Assembly (NCBI GenBank): GCA_021464415.1 | Contig: CM038469.1 | Location: forward strand, 14,610,501 to 14,674,500 | Direction: 5' to 3' | Origin: Lonicera japonica | Taxonomy: Eukaryota > Streptophyta > Magnoliopsida > Dipsacales > Caprifoliaceae | Length of the DNA: 64,000 bases | In this document: piece by piece, positions 1 to 10,837 of the stretch | How the letters are laid out: every line of letters starts with the position of its first letter | Position numbering within the stretch: the stretch's first letter is position 1 | Position numbers and translations under genes: made by a program | Notes under the pieces: model-generated | Told to the model about the DNA's origin: nothing | What the model saw: only the letters and a program-made list of their open reading frames with translations | The model's database searches: none

Positions 1-663
1 AATTGGGATGATAGAATCTCGGTTGCTATGCTTACTCTTCATGCTCGTCTCATTCACCACATCTTAACCTATTGCCTTTTGCCACGAACGGGTAGTCACT
101 CCAAAATGACCAATCTTGATCTCTTTCTTACATGGGCAATCCAAAGTTTTCATAAACTTGATTTTGCTAGTCTAATCTTTGATAAATTTTATGAGATCAT
201 AAGCCATGGAAATAGAGGACTCGGCTTTGGTATGGTTTTGACTCGTCTCTTCAAGCACTTTGATATTCCATTGGACGACGAGACGGATGGGTATGAACTT
301 TCGGAACATGACATATACTCGGAACGGGTATTCCATCTCATGCACTATCACTTGGAAAATGGTCGGTGGATTCCTAACGATCCAAATGACATAGAACAAT
401 CCGATGACGACGAGGAAGATGAACAAGAAGAAGACCAAGAATCCCCACATCAATCTCCTCTTCGCCAACCAAGAGCTATGAACCGCCATGATCAAATCAT
501 GGATGCAATCAACAACCTCAACATCAACTTGACCAATACTCGTCAAGAAATGCATCATCGGTTCAACCGGATTGAAACGGCGTTTCAACACTACCATCCG
601 GACTACATCTTTCCGGGTTGGCAACCATGGGATCAACCTCCGCCGCCGCCTCCACAAGAGTGA
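1..663 (+). CDS. 3'-terminal ORF of a Sirevirus-like copia element (5' partial)
   Basis: The frame is open from the first base of the window to the stop at 661-663, so the start lies upstream; the first internal Met is at 28. The N-terminal half (LTLHARLIHHILTY, then LFLTWAIQ, then GFGMVLTRLFKHFDI) resembles the 'putative plant transposon protein' domain often found in the extra 3' ORF of plant LTR retrotransposons. The C-terminal half is low complexity: an acidic run (SDDDEEDEQEED), a short helical stretch with NLNINLTNTRQEMHHRFNRIE, and a proline run before the stop. It lies just upstream of three polypurine tracts and a 3' LTR in the same orientation, the place of the env-like or additional ORF of Sireviruses. 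Family assignment is by recalled sequence pattern; function is unknown. Confidence 0.6.
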   Translation, partial: NWDDRISVAMLTLHARLIHHILTYCLLPRTGSHSKMTNLDLFLTWAIQSFHKLDFASLIFDKFYEIISHGNRGLGFGMVLTRLFKHFDIPLDDETDGYELSEHDIYSERVFHLMHYHLENGRWIPNDPNDIEQSDDDEEDEQEEDQESPHQSPLRQPRAMNRHDQIMDAINNLNINLTNTRQEMHHRFNRIETAFQHYHPDYIFPGWQPWDQPPPPPPQE

Positions 664-681
664 TTCCCACCTTTTTGATGA

Positions 682-1020
682 AGAAAAAGGGGGAGAAGCA
701 TATGTGTGTTGTGTGTGTCATGAGTGAGAATGGTACACACTCTTTTATTTTCTATATTTATCTTTATTATGCTATGGTTATTTTCTTTATGCTTGTTTAA
801 GAACTATTAAGTTTGTTTTATGCTTATCAAGAACTTCATAATGTGTTTTGTTTAAATTTGAACTTCACTATCTATGCAAGTACCTTTCATTTCATTAATT
901 ACTTGTATAATTTTTATATATGCACCTATTTAGGGGGAGCATATTATTCATATGCTTATATTTTATATCTGTTTTTTAAACACACATTAACTCTATTGTC
1001 ATCATCAAAAAGGGGGAGAT
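682..1020 (+). promoter_or_regulatory. Multiplied polypurine tracts upstream of the 3' LTR
   Basis: Three AGGGGGAG-type purine tracts occur at about 682-696, 931-939 and 1007-1020. The last one abuts the LTR start TGTTGACC and would prime plus-strand DNA synthesis. Repeated polypurine tracts are a known Sirevirus signature. The rest of this stretch is AT-rich noncoding DNA. Confidence 0.7.
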
Positions 1021-2512
1021 TGTTGACCTTAAAGTCAATTAATCTTATTTTGATAATTACAATAAGTTAATATTGTGTTATTTAACTCGGTTGTTCAATG
1101 ATAATAGCCACTTTAACCGAAACACCTTCCGACCAAGTGTAACGTCAAACCGAAGCAATCATATTTTCACACAAGCTCTACAACGGCCATTCATTCACAA
1201 GAAATCAACTTTAGAGATTCACAAGTGATTTACAAAGTCAAATATGATCTCAACATGCCCTACAAGCTAACAAGAACAAGAAAGAACCAAGAGCATCAAT
1301 CAAGTGAAGATACACGCAAGAAATTCAAGCATCACGAAGACCGAAGCATTTATATATTAAGTGAGTGCTTAGATTTTATGTAAAAGGTATCATTGATCAT
1401 TTATATAGCTCATAGAAAGCTTTAACCATGACTAGATTGATCAAAACTAATTTTATCCTTGAAAACATATTTTACCGAAAACTAGTCATCTTGAATAATT
1501 CATTATAATTTTATATAAATGATTTTTGGCACAAAAACTATTTTAGAAGTCTTGGAAACCTATTTTTGACATCCCCCAAGCATTAAAATCAAATTTGGAG
1601 CCAAAATGCAAAAGTTGGAAAATTGCACAAAATCCCCAAAACCAGTGCCATGTAGCCGACTCCATGAAAATGATGGAGCCGACTCCCTCCTGGAAATGTC
1701 ATGGAGCCGACTCCATGAAGTCTCAGGGAGCCGACTCCCTCAGCAAAAACTAGCCGTTGGAACTTCGCTAAATGTGCAATTTCGGCCCAATTAATTATTT
1801 ATCCACTACAAACGGCTACAATCTTTTTCCACCTATAAATATGAGTTCTTAAACTCATTTTTAACAACTTGAATGATCATATAAACTCATTTTACACATA
1901 TCTTCATTATTCAAGTATATAAGCTATTTATTGATCAATCCTTTCATTCTTTGAGCTAATATTCATTGATCAATTTTGATATCTCTTAGTGTGAGCTTCA
2001 ATTGTAATTCATTATACACGAGAGCTATTGTACATTGGTGTTTGTCACCAAAACTTGTTCAAATCATTTTTGTGAGAGGTGTATCTCATAGAATTAGCAA
2101 GAGGGTTATCTTGTGAAAGTATTGAAGGTGTTTTCAATACTTGTGAGAGTGTGTGATAAGAATACACTTGTAGAGGTTTGGTCTTCACCCGGAAGGAGAT
2201 CGGTTATAGTGGAAATTCTCGGGGAACTAACCGAGCGCGGACTAGGGGAACGCCGAACCGTGTGGACAAAAAATCTTGGACTTCGATTGGTTTAATCTTT
2301 CTTACTCAATCTCTCTATTTAATTACTACATTACTACTTGCTTTGAGACTGTTTGATTATTTGCTCTTGTGTTGTTTATTTGCTTACATTCCTTGATAAA
2401 TTTGTTTAGCAAATTGTTTTTCTTAAATATTTTCGAAAAGTTTCTAAATTCCGCATTAAGTTTTAAAAACCCTATTCACCCCCCCCCCTCTAGGGTTGTA
2501 ATCCGACCTACA
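1021..2512 (+). mobile_element. 3' LTR of a Sirevirus-like Ty1/copia element
   Basis: Starts TGTTGACC directly after the polypurine tract and ends GACCTACA (TG...CA), 1492 bp. It shares many blocks with the solo LTR at 38310-39860, notably the stretch around 2160-2300 (GGAAATTCTCGGGGAACTAA, CCGAGCG) and the C-run before CTAGGGTTG near the end. The body of the element and its 5' LTR lie outside the window, so the TSD cannot be tested. Confidence 0.85.
1648..1740 (+). repeat. Array of four GGAGCCGACTCC palindromes in the LTR
   Basis: Four copies of the core AG-CCGA-CTCC occur within 93 bp. The third reads CATGGAGCCGACTCCATG (1700-1717), with 7-bp arms; the fourth reads AGGGAGCCGACTCCCT (1725-1740), with 6-bp arms. 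The core stays while the arms change on both sides. Position in the LTR suggests U3. Palindromic motifs in Sirevirus LTRs are known in general. Confidence 0.8.
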
Positions 2513-2967
2513 TCCTGTATTGGAATTACAAAACCATGGAATTAATATATAATTTATGATTCCTTAAAATTAAATAGAAAAAAAATTATATGTCATCAGG
2601 TAACAACAAGTTACCCACTTAACCTTGCATTTAATACTTTGTATTTTTTCAATGTGCATTAATTATGTTAGCCAACTACACATTTGATCTCAACCATTGA
2701 TTTTTCATTCAATGGTTAATATTACAGTAACCATCCATGAGTAAAAAGAGAAGTAATTATTGAAACCACACCCATATATATATATATATGCAACTTAATT
2801 TCTACAAATATGTTGATCAATCATATTAGTTGCCTTAATTAATAGGTCGGGAGTAATTTTGTCATAAAGTTATAACATTAATAGATAGATTAAAGTTAAT
2901 TAAGGTAAGGAGGATAAACCACTAATTTGTGAAAGGTGGTAGTCCTAACCCTAATCACTTTCAAAAA
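2513..2967. other. Anonymous AT-rich flank
   Basis: No ORF, repeat ends or RNA gene recognised, apart from a short (TA)n run near 2775-2788. The last 8 bp (TTCAAAAA, 2960-2967) are the left target-site copy of the following MULE-type element. Confidence 0.4.
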
Positions 2968-3177
2968 GGATGATTTTATTTCTATCCACGATATCTTGCA
3001 GTTAATCTGCGTTATTAAGTTAATCAGCGTTGCCTACTAAATTAATCCACGAATGTGGATAGACTAACAAAAAATATTATTGACTTAATTTTATAAATAT
3101 TATTTTATTACTGATTTAATATTAAAAAATTCACTAGATTAATAAGTACATCCACTTTAATTAAATAAATAAAAATA

Positions 3178-4945
3178 GGGGCAATTAGTTTTATGGAAAA
3201 TTAGTCACAGGTCCAGTATTTTTTGAACCAATCTACTCAAGGACAAGAAGTTTTGAGCTATTGTTTAAGATCCGATCTTTTGGAATCAGGACGATTTTAT
3301 GCCTAAAGGACATTTTATTTTTTGATATTTTTAATTATAATTATATTATTATTTTCATGTACTTTGTCAATGTTACCCTTCTTATATATTATTTCATATT
3401 TCATATTTTCAACATATAAATATTAAGAAGAAAAGTAAAAGTAATAATGCTAATGCATTAATTGATAATTGCTACTAACTAATTAATATTTCTAATAAAT
3501 TAATAAATATATGAATTGCAAGCATTATCCCCCATCCCCATCCCTATCATTAATAATAAGAAATAATGCTATTCATTAACTCCCCCATCCTTATCATTAC
3601 CCGTTCCTTTATCCCAATCATAAATGTTCCTATATTCAAGAAAAGATGGAGCTACACATCCAACTAAGCTACATCTCATCAGAATCCATACTAATCCTCC
3701 TTGTACTTGTAGCCATCATTGCCTACTGCGTTTCTTATATCTTATCAATCCTTTTCAACTTCCTGCAATCGGTCGGCATCTCTCATCTCGATTCCAATTA
3801 GATCGACGGAACACAAATCTAAAGTAATTGCGTATTTTGTGTGGGTTTTAGGGCAACTTTTTAGGTTTTGGAGAGTTGGACATGGTGGAGAAGGATTTGA
3901 GGGGTTTGTGGGTAATGAATTTTAGAAGCTCCAAAGAGATGAATTTTATGACATTCAAGGTATAAAAAGATTGAATGTTTTTCACCTTTTCCTTGTTTTG
4001 ATTTAATTTTCTAAGAAAATTTATAATTTTAATTTTTCATCTGTGTAAATATCTTTTCATTTATAATGTCTGATATAATTTTCACCTTAGAGGAAAAATG
4101 CCTGTTTGATCTATAATATCTATTGATTTTGTAATGTCTATATGTGTTTGATATAATGCATGTTCTTTGTTGTATAAAATGTCTGCTATGCCTGTTCTTT
4201 ATTGTATAAAATGTCTGTTATAATGTCTATATGCCTGTTCTTTGTTGTATAAAATGTCTGCGATGCCTATTCTTCGTTTATATGCCTGCTGCTTCTTCAT
4301 GTATTTAATTTTGAATTTTTGATGGATTAACTTGCTGTTGTTTGAATATTTTTGAATAGGTTGACTTATCTTATGCATTTAATGTTTGTCGTGATCATAG
4401 ATAATTTGAATTTTAGTTTCCGTTTTTTAAGTGTTTGAATTTATTATAGCTAGATGCTTCTTCATGTATTTAATTTTGAATTTTTGATGGATTAACTTGT
4501 TCTTGTTTGAATATTTTTGAATGGGTTGACTTATCCTATGCATTAAATGTTTGTCGTGATTATAGATAATTTGAATTTTAGTTTCCGTTTTTTAAGTGTT
4601 TGATTTTATTATAGCTAGATGGCATAATTGGATTAACTTGTTATTGTTTGAATATTTTTGAATGGGTTGACTTATCATATGCATTTAATGTTTGTTGTAA
4701 TTATAGATAATTTGAATTTTAGTTTCCGTTTTTTAAGTGTTTGAATTTGTTATAGCTAGAGGGCATAATTGGTATTCATCCTATATTTTTATCTAATTTA
4801 TTTTGTTATATAATTTAAAAAAGTTTTGTCCTAAAATCAAAATGTCGTCCTTTGATAAAAGTTTTGGCCTTCAAACAATTGGCCAAAAATATGCGTCCTT
4901 GAGTAGATAGAGAAAGGAACTATTGGCCTTATAACTAAAAGCCCC
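3178..4945. mobile_element. Nested element with about 140-bp degenerate inverted ends
   Basis: The left end (GGGGCAATTAG...) and the reverse complement of the right end (...AAAAGCCCC) share blocks including TCTACTCAAGGAC, TTAAGATC/TCAAAGGAC and AGGAC-ATTTT over roughly 140 bp. No clear target-site duplication. It interrupts the MULE left-end region, since homology to the 51095 copy stops near 3160. A further TCTATCTATTTAAGGAC block at 4970-5020 looks like part of another end of the same family. Two small overlapping ORFs at 3624-3925 are not recognisable and I do not call them genes. Confidence 0.5.
4291..4780. repeat. Tandem repeat, three units of 165/141 bp
   Basis: GGATTAACTTG recurs at 4324, 4489 and 4630, each time followed by TTTGAATATTTTTGAAT, then TGACTTATC, TGCATTTAATG and TTTAGTTTCCG. 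The spacing is 165 bp then 141 bp, so one unit is about 24 bp short. A shorter imperfect repeat of TGCCTGTTCTTT-TTGTATAAAATGTCTG precedes it at about 4140-4280. Confidence 0.8.
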
Positions 4946-5334
4946 TAGTTTTAAGGACGAATATTCATTTCTCTATCTATTTAAGGACACAACTTTTATA
5001 TCAATACTTTAAGGTCCAAAGTTTTGTTTAAAATACAATTTTTTACGGATAAATAATTAAAATTAAATTAATATTGCTACAAAACTAATGTATATTATTG
5101 TTATTCCTATAATCTCACTATCATCTAATTGATTATTAAACTAATCTAAACTTTTAAAATCTTGCTAGAAACTAATATCTATGAAATCAAATTTGAAATT
5201 TAAATTTAAACAATCAAATAACTTCTAACAACTTTATCAATTACTAAAATATAGAAAATCAAATAATTCAAAATTTAAATTTCAACAATCAAACAAAATT
5301 AAACAACCTACTCATTTTGATTATTAATTAACAA

Positions 5335-5660
5335 GGGTGATTTTATTTCTATCAGCGACATTTGTGAGTCTACCATTCTTTTTGGGTTTCATTGAGATAA
5401 TTTGTATTGCCCACTAAGTTTAACCACATTGTTGGATAAACTTACAAAAATCAATATTAGAATAATTTTTATAAAATAATGATTCTTTTTAATTCAATTG
5501 TAAATTATCCACTAAATTTTTACTTCTATCCATCGTCATATAATATATCAAAAAGTAAACATAAATTGTAGAATAAAATGATATTTCTAATATATATAAT
5601 TTATTGTTAATTATGTGTACTTTCCGGACTCGAGATTAAACTATAGTCTATGATTCACAT
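5335..5660. mobile_element. Diverged second left end of the MULE-type family
   Basis: GGGTGATTTTATTTCTATC followed by blocks aligning to 2968-3160 and 51095-51300 (ACTAAGTTTAACCAC, ACTTACAAAAA, TTTTATAAA). No matching right end or TSD could be assigned, so this is probably a decayed fragment of the same family. Confidence 0.5.
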
Positions 5661-6346
5661 TTGTTTTCAGAATTGAGATTATACAATAATTCACATTATT
5701 CTTGGAATAATAATTAAACAGTAAGTATAGTTTGAAACACTTGTAATACATCTACAAAATTTAGTTTCTACCTAGAAGTAAATTAAAATTATAACTTTAA
5801 TCACAGATTTATGATGGCAAACAAGAAAACAAACATATATTATAATTGAATATTCTTCCTTTGACTGGAAAGAATTGAGATTGAAGGAAATGATGTTTGT
5901 TGCCTTCGGCCAGTAATTCTTAATTAGTTTTTTAAATTTCAATTCTACTTTATTTTTTATTTATTTAGAGCCCTCGTTGTATAGAAAAAAGAAAAAGAAA
6001 ATAGTAAACTCATTTGTTGAAAAAAATTATTCATTATTATTATGATGTAATAACTTAAATTAACTCCGCACAGTTTTGTAGTATTGTGCTCAGTTTTGTA
6101 GTATTGTATATTTTTCATAAATAATGAATTTATAGTACTTCTATCAATATACCTTTTAATAAATTAAGAAAATATATTATTAAGGAAGTATATTCTAATT
6201 AGGAAAGTAATTTTAAAAGTAAGGAAATATATTCTAATTAGGAAACTAATTTTAAAAGTAAATACATTTAAAATGATTATTAATTGGTGGATATACTTCT
6301 CAATTTATATATATAGGGCGTGTTTGATTGGCCGGATTAAGAGAGG

Positions 6347-6510
6347 GGATAGGATTAAATAATCCTATCCTTTGTTTGGTGCTTTACCGGATGGGATACA
6401 TTGAGGGATTATTAATCCGGACTTACTCCTTTATCCTCCAAAGAACCGGATAACACAATCCCACTTTAGAGGTGGGATTGTGTTATCCGGTTCTTTGGAG
6501 GATAAAGGAG
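6347..6510. repeat. Subterminal hairpins of the Harbinger left end
   Basis: Two nested palindromes. One at 6347-6370 has 10-bp arms GGATAGGATT and a 4-nt loop. The other, at 6426-6510, has perfect 39-bp arms and a 7-nt loop (TTTAGAG); its arms contain AACCGGATAACACAATCCCA. I see no comparable hairpin at the right end. Confidence 0.9.
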
Positions 6511-7721
6511 CAAGTTAAAAAAGACAATTTTATCCTAAATATTAATAAAAACCCTACTCTATTTTATTCTCTCAGCCACCAAAAAAAACTGCTGCGTGAA
6601 TTTTTGAAGCTTGCCGTCTTGCTCCACTACAGCGCAAATCTCCACGGCAGTAAGACCAACCATAAACTTCTGCTTTGTTTAATTTATTAATATATATATA
6701 TATATATGGCTTTGTTTAATTTATTAATATATATATATATGGCTTTGTTTCATTTATTAATATATATATGTGTGTCATCATCTTCATCTTTTATTATTAA
6801 TTAACTAATATATACATTGATGCAACTTATGATATATATACATTGATGCAACTTATGATATATATACATTGATGCAATTTATGGTTCCTCTTCTTTTATT
6901 AATTAATTAATTAATATATAATGAGAGAAATTGAAGTGATGTTTCTTCTTCTTTTATTAATATATATTGATTCAACAAATTGACTCTACAACTAAATCTC
7001 CAAGTATATATAATGCTGTTTGTATCTTTTTGGGTGAATTCTCATGCTTTTTTTTTTAGAAAATCGTATGTAAGTAGAATTTAATAAAAAATAATTTAAT
7101 ATATTACAATATGCAATATATTACATAGTATGCAATATATTACATACTAAAAAGAAAATAAGTATATACACGGATTAATAGTTGAACAAACAAACAAATA
7201 AGTATGTAAAAGCAAATACGTATAACTAAAGGAGATTTGTGTTATAGTATACCAAAGTTAAAGAAGAATACTAAACATACAATCATACTATTTCGATTAC
7301 AATACAGTTATACCTTCTTATTTTTTTAAGTATTCTCTGGCATTTTTTGAGGTTTACGCTAAAAAGAAAATTTTAGAGTAAGCTTTTAGAAGATTTGTTT
7401 ACACTAAAAAGAGAATTATACTAAAAGAAATACTAAAGGAGATTTAGTATACCAAAATTATACTAAAGGAGATTTGTGTTCTAGTATACAGTTATTTGCT
7501 TTTTAGAGTATTCTAGTATACCAAAGGTGGTAGTATTTATGTTTATTTGCTTTTTAGGTTATACACAGTATCCCTATCTATATTAGATAGAATAATTTTC
7601 TTTAGCTTATTATTTTTTTTTTATCATTTTAGTAGCATATTAACTAACTTTAGGTAATATAGATAAAGAAAATTACTTTAGTCGAGACTTATAATCACTT
7701 TGTATTTTCACTTTCTTAGAT
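6511..7721. other. Harbinger 5' noncoding region with simple repeats
   Basis: AT-rich. Holds three direct repeats of GGCTTTGTTTAATTTATTAA plus (TA)n at about 6672-6775, and three copies of TATATACATTGATGCAA between about 6810 and 6875. No coding signal; presumably contains the transposase promoter. Confidence 0.5.
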
Positions 7722-9114
7722 ATGGATTTTGATGAAGATGATATGATTATGCATGCAATGTTCCAACAATGGGTAAATATGTCTATTGTGGGGTCTATGT
7801 TGTTCATGATTATTTACGGTAGTGCATCTAGGCACTATCAAAAATATATTTTGAAGAACAGAAGCTTTGTTATGAATGAGACACGTATACAAAGTATTGA
7901 CCGTTTGATACGTGGGAGTGACGTTACATGTATAGAACAACTTAGAATGGATAGACGCACTTTTGGCATTCTATGCGAACTACTTCGTACAACTGGTAGG
8001 GTGAAAGCAAATAGAGATGTTACGTTGGAGGAACAAGTGGCTATGTTTTTATATATAATTTCCCACCACTTCAAGAATCGCGTTACAAAATTTTACTTTC
8101 GACGGTCAGGACAAACTGTTAGTAGATATTTTAACACAATCTTAAATGCGGTGCTACAATTACAAGGGCTTTTACTTAAAGTAGCAGAACCTGTACGTGA
8201 TAATTGTACTGATGAAAGGTGGAAATGGTTTAAGGTGAGAATTTATTTATTTATTTTATAATAGGTATCATAATATTATTGGATTTACATGTACTAAATT
8301 ATTATTATTTTTTTAAAAAAATAATTTTTAGGGTTGTTTAGGAGCATTAGACGGGACACATGTTCGGTTAAATGTCCCAGAAGTTGACAAACCAAGATAT
8401 CGAACAAGGAAAGGGGAAATTGCAACTAATGTCTTAGGGGTTTGTGGGTGTGATATGAAGTTTATATATGTTCTGCCAGGATGGGAAGGCTCAGCATCTG
8501 ATTCCAGGATTTTACGAGACGCAATAAGTAGGAGAAACGGATTAATAGTTCCTACTGGTAACGTTTATAGTTAGAAAGTATATTTAACTCATCGTCTAAT
8601 ATTAATTATTCTAATATATTAAATTTTCTTTATGGTAGGTAATTATTATTTAGTTGATGTTGGGTACACAAATGGTGAAGGATTTCTTGCCCCGTATAGA
8701 GCTACTCGATATCATTTATCTGAATGGGGAGAGGGAAGATTAGCACCAACCACATACGAAGAGTTCTTTAATTTAAAACATTCTAAAGCTAGAAATGTCA
8801 TAGAAAGGTGTTTTGGACTCTTAAAGAAACGATGGGCAATTCTTAGAAGTCCATCATTTTATCCGATTAAAACACAAGGTCGAATAATTTCTGCTTGCTG
8901 TCTTTTGCATAATCTAATAAGGAAGGAGATGCCTGTAGATCCATTAGAAGAGCCTGAAAATGAGGGGTGTAATAATGATTCAGCAGAGGAGCTAGAGATG
9001 GATGGACAACCTCATACAATTACTAGTATTGAAACGTCTAACGAATGGAGTGAATGGAGGGACAACTTAGCTAAGGAAATGTTTGATGAATGGAGAGCTA
9101 GTAGAAGCCAATGA
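7722..9114 (+). CDS. PIF/Harbinger DDE transposase (HARBI1-like, three exons)
   Basis: Proposed exons are 7722-8234, 8332-8557 and 8639-9114, giving about 404 aa, a normal HARBI1-like length. Introns of 97 and 81 bp have GT...AG borders (AAG|GTGAGA..TTTTAG|GG; CTG|GTAACG..GGTAG|GT) and keep the frame. The N-terminal part has the helical region with DRRTFGILCELLR and FLYIISHHFKNR seen in plant Harbinger transposases. The DDE_Tnp_4 core follows: first Asp in GALDGTHV, second in GSASDSRILRDA, Glu in ARNVIERCFGLLKKRW. NYYLVDVGYTNGEGFLAPYR and the C-terminal LLHNLIRKEMP block are also typical. No stop or frameshift is visible, and all three catalytic residues are kept. It should excise and insert the element together with the Myb-like protein encoded downstream. 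The Met at 7722 is the first in frame after an upstream stop. Confidence 0.93.
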
Positions 9115-9281
9115 TTTTTTTTTAGTACAGAATAATTTGGTTTGATTTATGATAATGACTTGAGATAATTTATTTGGTTGCATCAAATTTAAGACTTATG
9201 TTTTGAGGATGTATACTTTTATTAACTTTTTAAAAATAATTTGCTACTTGTATAATTTGGCATCTCATTTCATATGGTTAC

Positions 9282-10309
9282 ATGATTTTAAGGATGGAAA
9301 GTGAAGTTGGTACACAAGCAAGAGGAAAAGGAAAAGCCAGAGATCGTCGTAAATGGACAAAGCAAGAGGAAGAATATCTTGTAGAAATATTAGAGGACCT
9401 TGTTAGACGTGGATATAGTCGTGATAATGGGTTCAAGTCTGGCACTCATGTAGAAGTGGAGAAAAAATTCGAAGAAAAGCTCCCTGGATGTGGTATTAAA
9501 GCAAATCCACATATAGAGTCGAAGATGAAAGTATTGAAGAAACACTATCTTTTGGTAACTGACATGTTGGGTCATACTGGATTTGGATGGAATGAAACTT
9601 TGAAATGTGTCGAGGTCGATAAAGATGACCAGTGGGAAAGTTATTTGAAGGTCTATGTTCTTTCTTTTCTTTTTCCAAATATATATGTGTGTAAGTGTGT
9701 GAATCAAATGTGATATACATGAATATAAATATTTTTTTGTCTAATAATTATTGTTTTTTTTATTTTCAGAGAGAACCTGAAGCAAAGGGTTTAAGAAACA
9801 AACCATTCCCATTATTTGACAGGTTAGGCTATATTTTTGGAAAGGACCGTGCCACTGGTGTTGCTGCTGAGACTCCAGCAGATGCAATGGAAGATTTAGA
9901 TGCTGGCCTAAATGAGAACATTACCTCAGAGGATGTTATCCCTGAATCTGTCACAAACCAAGCTTCCCCACCCACTCATAATACAGGAAGGCGAAAGAGG
10001 AAGAGGAACAGTGATGGATGGAGCACAGGTTTGCAAGATATGGCAAATGTCCTCAATGCATTTGTTGAAAGTAATAATAAAAACTTTGAAGCCTTCAATG
10101 ACAATATCCGAGCAAATTGTGTATCAAAGAATAGAAAACAAGTGCTTGAGGAACTAAACAAAATGACATCTCTCAATGCTAGGGATCGCGTTTTCTTGGT
10201 CAGGAAGATTGCAGAGCGTGCAGATTACGTCGATATCTTTCTTTCAATGTCAGAGGAGGAGCGAACAGAGTTTGTTGTCCAACTACTTGGTGAACCATCT
10301 AATTTTTAA
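9282..10309 (+). CDS. Myb/SANT-like DNA-binding protein of the Harbinger element (two exons)
   Basis: Proposed exons 9282-9650 and 9770-10309, with a 119-bp intron (AAG|GTCTAT..TTTTCAG|AGA) in phase 0, giving about 302 aa; a second Met at 9294 is an equally good start. Residues about 20-120 form a trihelix/Myb-SANT-like domain: RRKWTKQEEEYLVEIL, then RGYSRDNGFKSGTH, SKMKVLKKHYLLVTDML and TGFGWNETLKCVE. After the intron comes KPFPLFDRLGYIFGKDRATG, an acidic linker, a basic RRKRKRN stretch that could be a nuclear signal, and a helical C-terminus (NRKQVLEELNKM; ERTEFVVQLLGEP). In this superfamily the Myb-like protein binds subterminal DNA and brings the transposase to the nucleus and the ends. 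It lies 167 bp downstream of the transposase on the same strand. Open throughout. Confidence 0.9.
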
Positions 10310-10554
10310 TGGCAGATGTTGCTAGATTGGGTGGAACCTATATTAATTTCTTTGTTGCTATGAAGAATAAAATTGAGACTATTTAGTTTTTATTTTGGCA
10401 TATTTTGACATTCTCTATGATCATTTATCTTATCTTATTTTTTTGCAATTATTTAAATTTAATAATTATAATATTTTTTTCTTGAATTTAGTGAAATTGT
10501 TATAATTTACCTTGTTAAATGCACAATAAGGGTATATCAGTAAAACTCGTAAAA

Positions 10555-10738
10555 CAATAATCCTATCCGGTACATTTCAAACACTGGATTGGATTATAAT
10601 ATCTTATCCGGTCATTTAATCCGGGACTATGTCAAACGCGAGATTGGAATAAATGTTATCCGACTAATTTTTATCCTATCCTATCCGACCCTTATTTTAT
10701 CCAATCCGGCCTTTTTATCCGACTCGTCAAACGCAGCC
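10555..10738. promoter_or_regulatory. Right-end cluster of ATCCGG/ATCCGA motifs
   Basis: Seven copies of ATCCGG or TATCCGA occur in the last 180 bp (near 10564, 10604, 10618, 10657, 10684, 10703 and 10716). Five of the same motif, in either orientation, lie within 6331-6490 at the left end. Likely binding sites for the element's own proteins; this is inference. Confidence 0.6.
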
Positions 10739-10837
10739 ATAAAGAAGTTTTAAGAGGTTTATTTCAATGTTAGTATAAATCAAGGGTGTATTAACTGCAA
10801 AAACCCGCGGATAGAAATAAAATTACCCTTCAAAAAT

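Larger units (their letters stand above)
6316..10738 (+). mobile_element. Autonomous PIF/Harbinger transposon, apparently intact
   Basis: Terminal inverted repeats GGGCGTGTTTGATTGG (left) and GGCTGCGTTTGACGAG (right, reverse complement) agree at 15 of the first 22 positions. Both flanks carry ATA (6313-6315, 10739-10741), a 3-bp target site rather than the usual TWA. The 4.4-kb element holds the two genes typical of the superfamily, transposase and Myb-like protein, both on the plus strand and both open after splicing. Clusters of CGGAT motifs lie just inside both ends. It sits inside the right-end region of the 2968-10828 element, so it is the younger of the two. Confidence 0.9.
2968..10828. 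mobile_element. MULE-type element with nested insertions
   Basis: The left end GGATGATTTTATTTCTATCC and the right end, read in reverse complement as GGGTAATTTTATTTCTATCC, form an inverted terminal repeat. Both match the ends of the better preserved element at 51095-56423, which has a perfect 9-bp TSD. Here 8 bp TTCAAAAA flank both sides (2960-2967 and 10829-10836). The right-end region was split by the Harbinger element: sequence before 6316 (ATTGGTGGATATACTTCTCA) and after 10738 is continuous in the 51095 copy at about 56310-56423. No transposase for this family is visible, so it is non-autonomous. Confidence 0.65.

Noticed and set aside
172..657. 161-codon minus-strand ORF
   Set aside because: Shadow of the plus-strand terminal ORF of the Sirevirus-like element, whose content is recognisable.
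3624..3925. Two short overlapping plus-strand ORFs
   Set aside because: No recognisable domain, no codon bias and located inside a noncoding nested element.
5335..10828. Pairing of the 5335 left end with the 10828 right end as one element
   Set aside because: The 9-bp flanks (AATTAACAA and TTCAAAAAT) do not match, whereas 2968 with 10828 gives a shared 8-bp TTCAAAAA.
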